From Cohnella rhizosphaerae (GTDB taxonomy: Bacteria > Bacillota > Bacilli > Paenibacillales > Paenibacillaceae): a stretch of DNA of 64,000 bases. The stretch lies in assembly GCF_029525575.1 (NCBI RefSeq), contig NZ_JAPDIA010000008.1:1488001-1552000 (forward strand), given 5' to 3'. The translations under genes and the position numbers were made by a program. Under the pieces are notes generated by a model. The model made no database searches. It saw only the letters and a list, made by a program, of their open reading frames with translations, and was not told where the DNA came from. Shown here piece after piece: positions 27,423-36,221 of the stretch (positions within the stretch are counted from its first letter, which is position 1; each line of letters begins with the position of its first letter).

Positions 27423-27554
27423 TTCGACAAAGCGATTGCAATTCCTTCTTGTCGTAATTTTTTTCTTTATTTTTTTTATCCGCATAACATATAATAAAGA
27501 ATTTACGTCATTTGACGATCTATTTCGTTTTTTTTCGACAAAGCGTTGTCGTAA
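27423..27554 (-). promoter_or_regulatory. Spo0A-box cluster upstream of spo0A
   Basis: Two perfect 0A boxes (TTTGTCGAA on the minus strand) lie at 27423-27431 and 27534-27542. Each is followed on the plus strand by AAAGCG-like bases and a convergent near-match TTGTCGTAA (27449-27457 and 27546-27554). The region is AT-rich with long T-runs and should contain the spo0A promoter, repressed or activated by Spo0A itself. Confidence 0.8.
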
Positions 27555-27576
27555 AGGAAAGCCAAGGTAAAGCCAA

Positions 27577-27606
27577 AAATCCAAGGCGTCAAACCGCCTT
27601 GGATTT
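27577..27606 (-). terminator. Terminator of spoIVB, with the stop codon in its loop
   Basis: A perfect 12-bp stem (27577-27588 with 27595-27606) is followed by T5 on the minus strand. The spoIVB stop codon (27589-27591) is part of the six-base loop, so the last codons form one arm. Confidence 0.85.
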
Positions 27607-28917
27607 CGTTTGGCCGGGCTTCAGCATAATGCCCGCATCCTGAAGCATCCACTCGATATAGCAGCCGTACCCCGATGCCGGATCGTTCACGAATACATGC
27701 GTGACTGCGCCGACCAGCTTACCGTCTTGCAAAATGGGGCTGCCGCTCATGCCTTGAACGATCCCGCCGGTCCGCTTGATCAGGTCCGGATCGGTAACGC
27801 GAATGACCATCCCCTTCGTCGCCGGGGAAGACTGTCTAGACACGTGCACGATCTCGATCTTGAAGCGCTCGACCTTCTGTCCGCCGACGACCGTCCAGAT
27901 CTCCGCCGGACCTTCCTTCACTTCTTCGGCAAAGGCGACCGGCACGGGCTCGGCCTGATACGCATGCCCCGGCATTTCTCCCATTTGGCCGAATATGCCG
28001 AACGGCGTGTTGCGTTCCACGTTGCCTAGGGTTTTGCTGCCGGGTACGAACTCCGCCCGCTTCTCGCCCGGATCTCCGTTTTCGCTTTTGGCGATCGACG
28101 TGACGTTCGACTGCAAAATTTGCCCGCTGCCTACCGTGATCGGCGTTTGCGTATCCATATCGGTAATGACATGGCCCAGAGCGCCATATACGCCCTGATC
28201 CGGCGCGTAGAAGGTCAACGTGCCGACACCGGCCGCGGAATCGCGGATATAGAGGCCGATGCGCCATGCTTTGTCCTCGTGGTCGTAAACCGGCTTAAGC
28301 GTCGTTCGAAATTGGGATTTGCCGCGCTGAACGACCAGTTGGAGCGGCTGCCCCGACGTTCCTGCCTGCTTCGCGAACGGAGCGACGCGCTTGACGTCGT
28401 TAACCGGTTCTCCGTTAATCGAAACGATCAGGTCGCCCATGCGCAGTTTGGCTTCTTCGCCCGGCGAAACCCGCGACTGTTCGCCCGTTTGAACGAGATG
28501 GTGGCCGACCACCATGATGCCCGCCGATTTGACCTTCACGCCGATAGTTTGGCCGCCGGGAATGACTTTGAGATCCGGAACGACCTGCAGCTTGACGGTT
28601 TTGAACGGAATTCGGCCGAATAGCTTCAGCTTCAGTTCTGTCTGACCGCTGCGCTTGGAATGAATGGACACCGGATGATTGAGATCGATCCGCACGTTCG
28701 CGCTTGCCGAGCCGTTGACTTCAGCTACGTTCGAATCCAGCGATCCCTGCGCATGCACGGGCATCGCGTAATGAAGATGCTTGTCTTGTCCCTCGAACAA
28801 CCGAAGCTCATTCGGGAATGCGGCATAATGACGCATCGGTGCGGAACAGACGGCAAATCCTAGAATAAGCGCTAGGAATAGACCAAAAACGCGACGCCAG
28901 GAGGACTTCCCGTTCAA
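27589..28917 (-). CDS. spoIVB: SpoIVB peptidase (sigma-K checkpoint)
   Basis: SpoIVB is made in the forespore and secreted into the intermembrane space, where it triggers SpoIVFB-dependent pro-sigma-K processing. It has an N-terminal signal anchor (VFGLFLALILGFAVCSA), a PDZ domain (GEEAKLRMGDLIVSINGEPV) and an S55 serine-protease domain with histidine in YGALGHVITD and serine in GIVQGMSGSPILQDG. The 442 residues match the family. The TTG start at 28917 follows AAGTGGTGAG. It precedes spo0A, as in B. subtilis. Confidence 0.97.
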   Translation of the reverse strand: MNGKSSWRRVFGLFLALILGFAVCSAPMRHYAAFPNELRLFEGQDKHLHYAMPVHAQGSLDSNVAEVNGSASANVRIDLNHPVSIHSKRSGQTELKLKLFGRIPFKTVKLQVVPDLKVIPGGQTIGVKVKSAGIMVVGHHLVQTGEQSRVSPGEEAKLRMGDLIVSINGEPVNDVKRVAPFAKQAGTSGQPLQLVVQRGKSQFRTTLKPVYDHEDKAWRIGLYIRDSAAGVGTLTFYAPDQGVYGALGHVITDMDTQTPITVGSGQILQSNVTSIAKSENGDPGEKRAEFVPGSKTLGNVERNTPFGIFGQMGEMPGHAYQAEPVPVAFAEEVKEGPAEIWTVVGGQKVERFKIEIVHVSRQSSPATKGMVIRVTDPDLIKRTGGIVQGMSGSPILQDGKLVGAVTHVFVNDPASGYGCYIEWMLQDAGIMLKPGQTKSKAV

Positions 28918-29037
28918 GTTCTCACCACTTCCCTACAGACTACACCGGCGAACCGTGACACTGCCCGGCGACGTAACTATAAGGTAACCGCGGCCTCCCC
29001 CTTTTATGTTGCCGAAAACCTTCCTTGGATCACGAAT

Positions 29038-30735
29038 TTACGCGTCCTGACGCGATTTTTGAGCTTCCGCCAGCGTTAACATTTCTTGCGCGTGATGGCG
29101 GGTCCGATCTGTGACTTCCACGCCGCCCAGCATGCGGGCGAGCTCCTCAACGCGTTCGTCGGCGTTCAGCATCCGCACGCGGGTCGACGTCCGGCCGTCG
29201 TCGGTGACGCGCTTGGCAATCTCGAATTGGTCGTCCGCCATGCAGGCCACCTGCGGCAGATGGGTAATGCAGAACACCTGGCAGTGCGCCGCCAGCCTGG
29301 ACAGCTTGTCGGCGACGGATTGGGCCGCGCGGCCGCTGACGCCCGTATCCACTTCGTCGAAAACGAGGACCGGGATCTGATCGATTCGGGCAAAAATCGC
29401 CTTTAAAGCAAGCATGACCCGGGACATTTCGCCTCCCGAAGCGATCCGCGCGAGCGGCTTCGGGGGCTCGCCCGGATTGGTGGAGAGCAAGAATTCCGCC
29501 GCATCCGTTCCGGTAGGCGTCAAATGCTCGGTGCTCAACAACCTTACCTCGAAAGCCGCACGCTCCATCTGCAGCCCCTTAAGCTCCTGCTCGATCTCCG
29601 AAGCGAGCAGCGCGGCGGTTTCCCTGCGGATCGCGCCGAGACGCCCGGCTAAGGCTCTGAGCTCGGCTTCGAGCCGCACTTCTCGTTCGTTGAGCTCCTT
29701 GAGGAGTTCGTCGCGATTTTCGAGCCGCTGCGTATCTTCCTGAATTCGGGCATAATAGTGCAGGATGTCCTCCACGCTCTCGCCGTACTTGCGGCGAAGT
29801 CCGAACAGAAGATCCATCCGCGTCTCGATTTCGGAAAGCCGTTCCGGATTGAATTCGATGCTTTCCTTGTAATCGCGCAGCTGATAAGCGACGTCTTCGG
29901 CGGCATAATAAGCCGACTGCAGCTGTTCGACTAAAGGTCCCAGTTTGGCCGGATCGACCTTGACGATGTCCTCGAGCTTCGCGATGGCTTTGGACATAAT
30001 GCTTAGCCCCTTGTTGCCGTAAAGCAAGTCGTAAGCTTCGGTCGCGGACTCCGCCAGCTTCTCGGCGTGCGCGAGCTTGCGCCTTTCGTCGGCGAGCGAC
30101 TCGTCTTCGCCCGGCTTCAGGCGAGCCTCGGCGATTTCCTCGAGCTGATAGCGATACAAATCGAGCATCTGCATCTGCTGGCGGGTGAGCTCGTCAAGCT
30201 CTCGTCGTTCGCGGCTGACCGTCGCGTACTCCCTGTACCGGTTCTGGTATTCGGATTTGAGTTCGGCGACGGCATCTCCGGCAAAGGAGTCGAGCCATTC
30301 CAGGTGGCGATCGGTTCGGAGCAGCGATTGATGCTCGTGCTGTCCGTGGATATTCACAAGATTTTCGCCGATCTCGCGCAGCATCGTCAGCGTCACATGC
30401 TGCCCGTTTACGCGCGCGGACGATTTGCCTTGCGCCTGCAGCTCGCGCCGCACGAGCAGCGCTTCGTGCGGATCTGCGTTCACCCCGTGGCGGTCGAGCA
30501 CGCCCCATACAGGATGCGCAGGATCAAGATCGAATACCGCTTCGATCTCCGCTTTGTCGCAGCCGTGGCGGATCATCTCGGCGGACCCGCGTCCGCCCGC
30601 GATGAGACCCAGCGCATCGATAATGATCGATTTGCCCGCCCCGGTCTCGCCTGTCAGCACCTCGAACCCTCGCCTGAACGATACCCGAATGTTTTCGATG
30701 ACCGCCAAGTGGCGAATAGACAGCTCTTGCAGCAT
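29038..30735 (-). CDS. recN: DNA repair ATPase RecN
   Basis: RecN is an SMC-like protein acting early at double-strand breaks. It has Walker A GETGAGKSIII near the N-terminus, a long central coiled coil (about residues 160-370), and the C-terminal half with SGGEMSRVMLALK and Walker B VLVFDEVDTGVSG. The 565 residues are standard. It lies between argR and spoIVB in the conserved order. I do not see a clear LexA box in the 41 bases upstream. Confidence 0.97.
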   Translation of the reverse strand: MLQELSIRHLAVIENIRVSFRRGFEVLTGETGAGKSIIIDALGLIAGGRGSAEMIRHGCDKAEIEAVFDLDPAHPVWGVLDRHGVNADPHEALLVRRELQAQGKSSARVNGQHVTLTMLREIGENLVNIHGQHEHQSLLRTDRHLEWLDSFAGDAVAELKSEYQNRYREYATVSRERRELDELTRQQMQMLDLYRYQLEEIAEARLKPGEDESLADERRKLAHAEKLAESATEAYDLLYGNKGLSIMSKAIAKLEDIVKVDPAKLGPLVEQLQSAYYAAEDVAYQLRDYKESIEFNPERLSEIETRMDLLFGLRRKYGESVEDILHYYARIQEDTQRLENRDELLKELNEREVRLEAELRALAGRLGAIRRETAALLASEIEQELKGLQMERAAFEVRLLSTEHLTPTGTDAAEFLLSTNPGEPPKPLARIASGGEMSRVMLALKAIFARIDQIPVLVFDEVDTGVSGRAAQSVADKLSRLAAHCQVFCITHLPQVACMADDQFEIAKRVTDDGRTSTRVRMLNADERVEELARMLGGVEVTDRTRHHAQEMLTLAEAQKSRQDA

Positions 30736-30776
30736 ATGCCGCTCATCCTCCCCAGCCTGCGCAGATCGTCAGGCTT

Positions 30777-31226
30777 TTAACGAATAATGTCCAATATGCG
30801 GTTGACGATCTCTTCTCCCTGCGGCTTCGTGCGGCAAATGAGCAAGGTCGTATCGTCTCCCCCGATCGTCCCGACGATCTCGGGCCAATCCATGCCGTCC
30901 AGCAGCGAGGCGATCGTGCCGGCCGTACCGGGCAGACACTTTAAGACGACCAGATTTTCGGCGGCTTCCGCATGAATAAAGTGGTCCATCATCGCCCGCT
31001 TCAGCTTCATCGTAGGATTGAAACGTTGATCCTGCGCGATCGCGTATTTATATCTGCCGTCCCCGAGCGGTACCTTGATGAGCTGCAGCTCCTTGATATC
31101 CCGGGAGACGGTCGCTTGCGTCACGTTAAAGCTCTGGGCGCGGAGGGCTTCAACCAGGTCTTCCTGCGTCTCGATATCGCTCGCGCCGATCAGTTCGCGA
31201 ATTTTCCTTTGTCGCTGACCTTTCAT
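30777..31226 (-). CDS. argR: Arginine repressor ArgR/AhrC
   Basis: ArgR is a hexameric arginine-dependent regulator of arginine biosynthesis and breakdown. The N-terminal winged helix includes IETQEDLVEALRAQSFNVTQ and ATVSRDIKELQLIKV. The C-terminal arginine-binding part includes LPGTAGTIASLLDGMD and GTIGGDDTTLLICR, with the key aspartates in GGDD. The 149 residues match AhrC. The ATG at 31226 follows GGAGGGCAAAGA and overlaps the previous gene by ATGA. Confidence 0.96.
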   Translation of the reverse strand: MKGQRQRKIRELIGASDIETQEDLVEALRAQSFNVTQATVSRDIKELQLIKVPLGDGRYKYAIAQDQRFNPTMKLKRAMMDHFIHAEAAENLVVLKCLPGTAGTIASLLDGMDWPEIVGTIGGDDTTLLICRTKPQGEEIVNRILDIIR

Positions 31227-31693
31227 TCTTTGCCCTCCTCTATTTTGAATCTTACCGTTCGGAGCGTCCTGTCGCGCATATCCGCGACGATCACGCCTTC
31301 GCATTCGGGAAACAATAGCGCATACACGAGCAGCCGCTCCCGAATCCCGCTCGCCGTCCAATCCATCGGCTGTCTGGGCCGTTCGAGCTTAACGAGATAG
31401 TAACGCTCTTCCTTGGAAGCAATGTAGTCGAAATACAAGCGTGTCGCTTCGTACGGCCCGTCGTCGACCGAAACGCCTAAAGGAATCCGATGCTTGCCGG
31501 AGAGCGCCTCGTAACCATGTTCGCGCAACAGTGCCGCCGCTTCGTCTTCGTCGTCGGGCGCGCCGTCCCGCGCCAGCCTGCGCAGACGGGAGCTGGGCGG
31601 CTCGTGCAGCCAATGCCTGAACCTGCGCCAGACCCACCATATAATCGCCGCTACCGCGGCTGCAAATATGAGACCGTCTCCGAACCGAGCCAT
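31223..31693 (-). CDS. Unrecognised membrane-anchored protein between tlyA and argR
   Basis: The 156-residue product (ATG at 31693 after GGAGGCGGGACG) begins with one hydrophobic segment (GLIFAAAVAAIIWWVWRRF) followed by basic residues. A soluble domain of about 120 residues contains LLREHGYEALSGKHRIPLGV and RYYLVKLERPRQPMDWTASG, and ends in an acidic tail. The soluble part alternates beta- and helix-like stretches and could be nuclease-like, but I see no firm motif and do not assign a function. It overlaps argR by four bases, so it is translated with it. It has no counterpart in the B. subtilis order that I recall. Confidence 0.7.
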   Translation of the reverse strand: MARFGDGLIFAAAVAAIIWWVWRRFRHWLHEPPSSRLRRLARDGAPDDEDEAAALLREHGYEALSGKHRIPLGVSVDDGPYEATRLYFDYIASKEERYYLVKLERPRQPMDWTASGIRERLLVYALLFPECEGVIVADMRDRTLRTVRFKIEEGKE

Positions 31694-31919
31694 CGTCCCG
31701 CCTCCTCCGCTTCCTGTTTCATTCGCGGCGGCTTGCAGGGTTTCCTCTTTTGGAGCAAGCAAAAAAACCGGTGCGGTCGGCGCTTGCGCGCCAACCGGCC
31801 GGCCGTGCTTCGGCGGACGCGGAATCGCTCGGTCGTCTCGCGGCCTGACGGCCTGACGGCCCGGACCGATTGCCGATGCCGGATATCTCTTCTGAATCGA
31901 CGGAACGTCATCAATGCCG

Positions 31920-32775
31920 TTATGAACGACTCTTGAACCTGGCCGACGCTTCTTCGACGACGCTCACAAGCAGGCTGTCGTCGTAGTCGCCGTCCGGCGG
32001 CTGTTCGCCGGTCGGACCGAACGAAGGATCTTGCACCTGCCAATACGCGAGAAATTCGATATTCCCCCTCGCCGCCGGTAATCGGGGAATACGTCAGGCC
32101 GCGCAGCGCGAAGCCCAGCGTCCCGGCCGCCGACAACACTTCGCGCAGCACGCCGAGATGGACAACCGGATCGCGAACGACGCCGGACTTGCCAACCTGG
32201 TCGCGTCCGGCCTCGAATTGAGGCTTGACGAGCGCCACGATGCCGGCTCCGGGTTCAAGCAGCGGGCGCAACGCGGGCAATATGAGCTTTAGGGAAATAA
32301 AGGACACGTCGATCGAAGCGAAAGCCGGCGACGGCCCCGTCAATTGATCGGACGTCATGTGTCTGAAATTGCAGCGCTCCATCACGCAAACCCGCGGATT
32401 TTGCCGCAGGCTCCAGTCGAGCTGGTTGTAGCCGACGTCGATCGCGTAAACGAACGAAGCGCCATGCTGCAGGGCGCAGTCCGTGAACCCGCCGGTCGAA
32501 GCGCCGATATCGATCATGACCGTATCCTTCAAATCGATGCCGAATTCGCGAATGGCCTTTTCCAGCTTGAGGCCGCCGCGGCTCACGTAAGGGTGGACGG
32601 CGCCTTTGACGGTCAATGCCGACTCGCGCGGAATCTTGGTTCCCGGCTTATCCACTTGCTCGGTGCCGACGAGGACAAGTCCGGCCATAATGGCAGACTG
32701 TGCCTTCGAACGGCTCTCGAAAAAGCCTTGTTCGACGAGCAGCGTGTCGATTCGCTCCTTGGGGATCGTCGACAT
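31920..32775 (-). CDS. tlyA: TlyA-family rRNA 2'-O-methyltransferase (one frameshift)
   Basis: An N-terminal S4 RNA-binding domain (RIDTLLVEQGFFESRSKAQS) precedes an FtsJ-like methyltransferase with the SAM site DIGASTGGFTDCALQHGA and catalytic-region motifs ASIDVSFISL and VKPQFEAGR. It corresponds to B. subtilis YqxC and probably methylates rRNA. The frame breaks at C5 (32064-32068). Four Cs restore GGEGNIEFLAYWQV and a C-terminus EEASARFKSRS, for 284 residues. It lies 4 bases after dxs. Confidence 0.9.
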
Positions 32776-32779
32776 CGCC

Positions 32780-34696
32780 TTAATTCGCCGTCTGCCGCTG
32801 ACGCTTGAGCAGCGCGAACGAGCGAAGGTGCTTGACGACCTCTTCCGCGGTCAAGCCGACTTCGGCGCGCTGCTCCTTGATCGTCGCATGCTCGATGAAG
32901 CGGTCCGGAATGCCCGCGAGCTGTACGGTCGGCTGCAGACCATGCTGGGCGTAGTGTTCGAGAATCGCGCTGCCGAGCCCCCCCGACACCGCGGTCTCTT
33001 CGAGCACGAGCATCGGCAGGCGGTCCTTGGCGAGCTGCGCGAGCATGGCCTCGTCGAGCGGCTTGACGAAGCGCGCATTGACGACGCGAACGCTTAAGCC
33101 TTCGCGCTTCAGCAACTCCGCCGCTTCTTCGGCCACTTGAACCATCGGGCCGATCGCGAGGATCGCCGCGTAGTCGCCTTCCCTAACGACCTCCCAAGAT
33201 CCGATCGGGATCGGCGCGAGTTGCTCGTCCATCGCCACGCCTCTTCCTTGCTCCCGCGGGTAGCGGATCGCGATCGGGCCTTCGTCGTAAGCGACCGCCG
33301 TCGCCATCATGCGGCGAAGCTCGTTTTCGTCCTTCGGCATCATCAGGACAAGGTTCGGAATGTGACGAAGATAAGCGATATCGTATACCCCTTGGTGCGT
33401 CTCGCCGTCGCCGCCGACGAAGCCGGCGCGGTCGATGGCGAAGATCACGTTGGCGTTGTGCCGGCAAATATCGTGAACCACCTGATCGTACGCGCGCTGC
33501 AAGAAGGTCGAATAAACCGCGTAAACCGGCTTCATGCCCTCCATCGCGAGCGCAGCGGACATCGTGGCCGCGTGCTGCTCCGCGATACCGACGTCGAACA
33601 TGCGCCCCGGGAATCGCTGCGCGAAGCCGAGCAAGCCGGAGCCCCCAGGCATCGCGGGCGTGATCGCGACGATCCGTTCGTCCTTTTCGGCCAGCTCGAT
33701 CAGCGTATTGCCGAACACCTCGGTATACATCGGCGGGCCGACGGGCTTAAGCACCTGGCCGGACTCGATCTTGTAGGAGCCGGTGATTCCGTGCCACTTG
33801 TGGGAGTCCGCTTCCGCCGGAGAATATCCCTTGCCCTTGACCGTCAGGATGTGGATAAGGACGGGGCCTTCGCATTTGTCCGCCTGGCGGAAAGCCTCGA
33901 TCAGCTTTTCGGTATCGTGGCCGTCGACCGGTCCGAGATACTTGAGGCCGAACTCCTCGAAGAGCATGCCCGGCACGACCAGATACTTCAGGCTGTCCTT
34001 GAGCCGCTCGGCCGTCTTCGCGAGCTTGCCGCCGATCGCCGGCACCTTTCGCAGCAGCCACTCGAACTCGTCCTTCGCTTTGCGGTAGGTCTTGTCGCTG
34101 CGAACCTTGCCCAGGTAATTGTGCAGGGCGCCAACGTTGGGCGCGATCGACATCTCGTTGTCGTTCAGAACGACGGTAAGCTTCCGCTTTTCATGGCCGA
34201 TATGGTTGAGCGCCTCGAGCGCCATCCCCCCGGTAAGCGCGCCGTCGCCGATGACCGCGATCACCTTGTTGGCGCGCCCTTGCATATCGCGTGCGAGCGC
34301 CATGCCCATCGCGCCGGACAAGGATGTGCTGCTATGGCCGGCCTCCCAGACGTCGTGCTCGCTTTCCGTGCGCTTGACGAAGCCGCACAGTCCGTCCTTC
34401 TGGCGAAGCGTGTCGAACCGGTCCATGCGTCCGGTCAGCATCTTGTGGACATATGCCTGATGACCCACGTCGAATAAAAACTTGTCGGACGGGCTGTCGT
34501 ACAGGTAATGCATCGCCAGCGTCAACTCGACGACGCCGAGGTTGGGCGCCAGGTGTCCGCCGGTCGCGGACAGCTTTTCAATTAGAAATTGTCTGATCTC
34601 TTGGGCCAACTGAGGAAGCTCTGACATGGACAGCCGCTTCAGGTCGGTTGGACTATGGATGCTGTCGAGCAGCAATAGGAATTCCCCGCTTTCCAC
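32780..34696 (-). CDS. dxs: 1-deoxy-D-xylulose-5-phosphate synthase
   Basis: Dxs makes the first intermediate of the non-mevalonate isoprenoid pathway from pyruvate and glyceraldehyde 3-phosphate. The thiamine-diphosphate motif GDGALTGGMALEALNHIG, the N-terminal HLAPNLGVVELTLAMHYLYD and the transketolase-type C-terminal half (IAEQHAATMSAALAMEGMKP, AIRYPREQG) are all present. The 638 residues are normal. It feeds the ispA gene upstream in the same cluster. A minus-strand TATAAT lies about 70 bases upstream. Confidence 0.97.
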   Translation of the reverse strand: MESGEFLLLLDSIHSPTDLKRLSMSELPQLAQEIRQFLIEKLSATGGHLAPNLGVVELTLAMHYLYDSPSDKFLFDVGHQAYVHKMLTGRMDRFDTLRQKDGLCGFVKRTESEHDVWEAGHSSTSLSGAMGMALARDMQGRANKVIAVIGDGALTGGMALEALNHIGHEKRKLTVVLNDNEMSIAPNVGALHNYLGKVRSDKTYRKAKDEFEWLLRKVPAIGGKLAKTAERLKDSLKYLVVPGMLFEEFGLKYLGPVDGHDTEKLIEAFRQADKCEGPVLIHILTVKGKGYSPAEADSHKWHGITGSYKIESGQVLKPVGPPMYTEVFGNTLIELAEKDERIVAITPAMPGGSGLLGFAQRFPGRMFDVGIAEQHAATMSAALAMEGMKPVYAVYSTFLQRAYDQVVHDICRHNANVIFAIDRAGFVGGDGETHQGVYDIAYLRHIPNLVLMMPKDENELRRMMATAVAYDEGPIAIRYPREQGRGVAMDEQLAPIPIGSWEVVREGDYAAILAIGPMVQVAEEAAELLKREGLSVRVVNARFVKPLDEAMLAQLAKDRLPMLVLEETAVSGGLGSAILEHYAQHGLQPTVQLAGIPDRFIEHATIKEQRAEVGLTAEEVVKHLRSFALLKRQRQTAN

Positions 34697-35040
34697 AAAC
34701 GATTGCTATGTTGAATTGAGTCAACGCATCACGATTCGTCGATTTTAGTCTAAACGTATTATAGCATAATGGCCGTTTAAAAACTCACCCGGTTCCCCTA
34801 ATCCCTCCCATTGCATACGAGTCTGCAACCCGTCCGGTGTCAAAGCCATCATCGCACTTTTCAAATCAAGTATGTACAAAAAAGACGGCGCGCCAAAATA
34901 CAGCGTACACTGCCCATGCTCAATTACCCATTCGTCCGATTGGCGAAACAATCGAAAAAAGCATCCTCGCCTCGGTTCCCGGTTTGACGGAAGCCGATCG
35001 AAAATGCTTCTTTGTGCTGATCCGAAGCCCGAACCGCAGG
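34697..35040. other. dxs-ispA gap with a lower-GC segment
   Basis: In B. subtilis dxs and ispA are adjacent. Here 344 bases separate them, noticeably richer in A/T than the flanks. The gap holds a probable small gene (34745-34964) and, at its end, a minus-strand TATAAT (34757-34762) that could start a separate dxs transcript. Confidence 0.5.
34745..34964 (-). CDS. Possible small unknown protein (about 72 residues)
   Basis: A continuous ORF of 68 codons starts at a TTG (34951). If the A6 run at 34955-34960 is really A5, it extends to an ATG at 34964 directly after GAGGCGAGG, giving 72 residues. The sequence (WVIEHGQCTLYFGAPSFLYI, then MMALTPDGLQTRMQWEGLG) has a balanced composition unlike the Arg/Pro/Ala-rich readings typical of antisense frames in this GC-rich DNA. 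I do not recognise it. It could also be a remnant. Confidence 0.45.
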
Positions 35041-35949
35041 TTAATGTTCTCTGGAAATCAATCGCATCGCGATCTGCTCCAGCCGGCCGCAGTCGGCAAG
35101 CTCTGCCGACCGGACGGCCGAGATCGCTTGCTCCGTCAAGTCCGCGACGCGCCTGCGGCTCTCCTCGAGTCCGATCAAAAAAGGATAAGTGACCTTGCCT
35201 TGGCGCTCGTCGCTGCCGACAGGCTTGCCCAGCTTGTCCTGATCGCCCGTAATATCGAGGATGTCGTCCTGGATCTGAAAAGCCAAGCCTACGTTCGTGC
35301 CGAAGCGACCGAGCGCGTCCAATTGCCGCACGCTGGCGCCAGCCGCGTGTCCGCCAGCCCGCAACGAGAACGCGATAAGATCGCTCGTCTTGTGCAAGTG
35401 GATATGCTCGAGCTGATCGATAGACGTAATCCCTTGCTCGCCTTCCATATCGTCGGCCTGTCCGCCTACCATGCCGGGGAAGCCCGCCAGACGGGCCAGA
35501 TCGCGGACGACGGCCAACGTCCGTTCGGCGGAGACGCCGAGCGCGGCGGCCTCGGAGGCGACATAAAAGGCGTGCGTCAGCAGTCCGTCGCCCGCCAAGA
35601 TCGCGGTCGCCTCGCCGAAAACCTTGTGGTTGGTCGGAATGCCTCGCCTGTAGTCGTCGTTATCCATCGCGGGAAGATCGTCGTGAATCAGCGAGTACGT
35701 GTGCACCATTTCCACGGCGACGGCGAACGGCATCGCGACGCTCGCGGCCTGCTCATCGCCCCGAACGGCCTCCGCCGCAGCCAGCACGAAGATCGGCCGA
35801 AGGCGCTTGCCGCCTGCGGCCAGCGAATACATGGCGGCTTCCTTCAGCCTGCCGTTGACCCGCCAATCTCCGGGTATCGCCTGCTCGAGCGCTCGCTCGA
35901 CCATCGCTTTCCGGGATGCCAGATAGTCCGATATAGCTTCCTTCTGCAC
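35041..35949 (-). CDS. ispA: Farnesyl diphosphate synthase (polyprenyl synthetase)
   Basis: This enzyme joins isoprene units to make farnesyl diphosphate for undecaprenyl, quinone and heme side chains. The first aspartate-rich motif is LIHDDLPAMDND and the second QIQDDILDITGD; GGKRLRP binds the diphosphate. The preferred start is GTG at 35949 after GGAGAG, giving 302 residues. In-frame codons further upstream lie inside xseB. It follows xseB as in B. subtilis (yqiD). Confidence 0.95.
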   Translation of the reverse strand: MQKEAISDYLASRKAMVERALEQAIPGDWRVNGRLKEAAMYSLAAGGKRLRPIFVLAAAEAVRGDEQAASVAMPFAVAVEMVHTYSLIHDDLPAMDNDDYRRGIPTNHKVFGEATAILAGDGLLTHAFYVASEAAALGVSAERTLAVVRDLARLAGFPGMVGGQADDMEGEQGITSIDQLEHIHLHKTSDLIAFSLRAGGHAAGASVRQLDALGRFGTNVGLAFQIQDDILDITGDQDKLGKPVGSDERQGKVTYPFLIGLEESRRRVADLTEQAISAVRSAELADCGRLEQIAMRLISREH

Positions 35950-35957
35950 CTTTTCGA

Positions 35958-36221
35958 CTACTCTCCTTTGCCGCCTGCCTCGCCTTGCTGCGGCGCGAAC
36001 GGCCTGCGCTGCAAGCCGTCTCCGTCTTCCATCAGCATCTCGATCCGGCGCTCCACCTGCTCCAGCTTCTGGCCGCACAGCCTCGACAGCGCCATGCCTT
36101 CCTGATAAAGCTCGATCGCCGCCTCAAGCGGCACGTCTCCGCTCTCCAGCTTCGATACGATGCCCTCAAGCCGCTCCATCGCCTGTTCGAAGGACAGCGC
36201 CGTTTCCGATTCATTCGTCAT
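35958..36221 (-). CDS. xseB: Exodeoxyribonuclease VII small subunit
   Basis: This 87-residue helical subunit binds XseA. The family core is FEQAMERLEGIVSKLESGDV and LEAAIELYQEGMALSRLCGQ. The ATG at 36221 overlaps the end of xseA by 11 bases, so the two are translationally coupled. The C-terminal tail is Gly/Gln-rich and probably disordered. Confidence 0.95.
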   Translation of the reverse strand: MTNESETALSFEQAMERLEGIVSKLESGDVPLEAAIELYQEGMALSRLCGQKLEQVERRIEMLMEDGDGLQRRPFAPQQGEAGGKGE

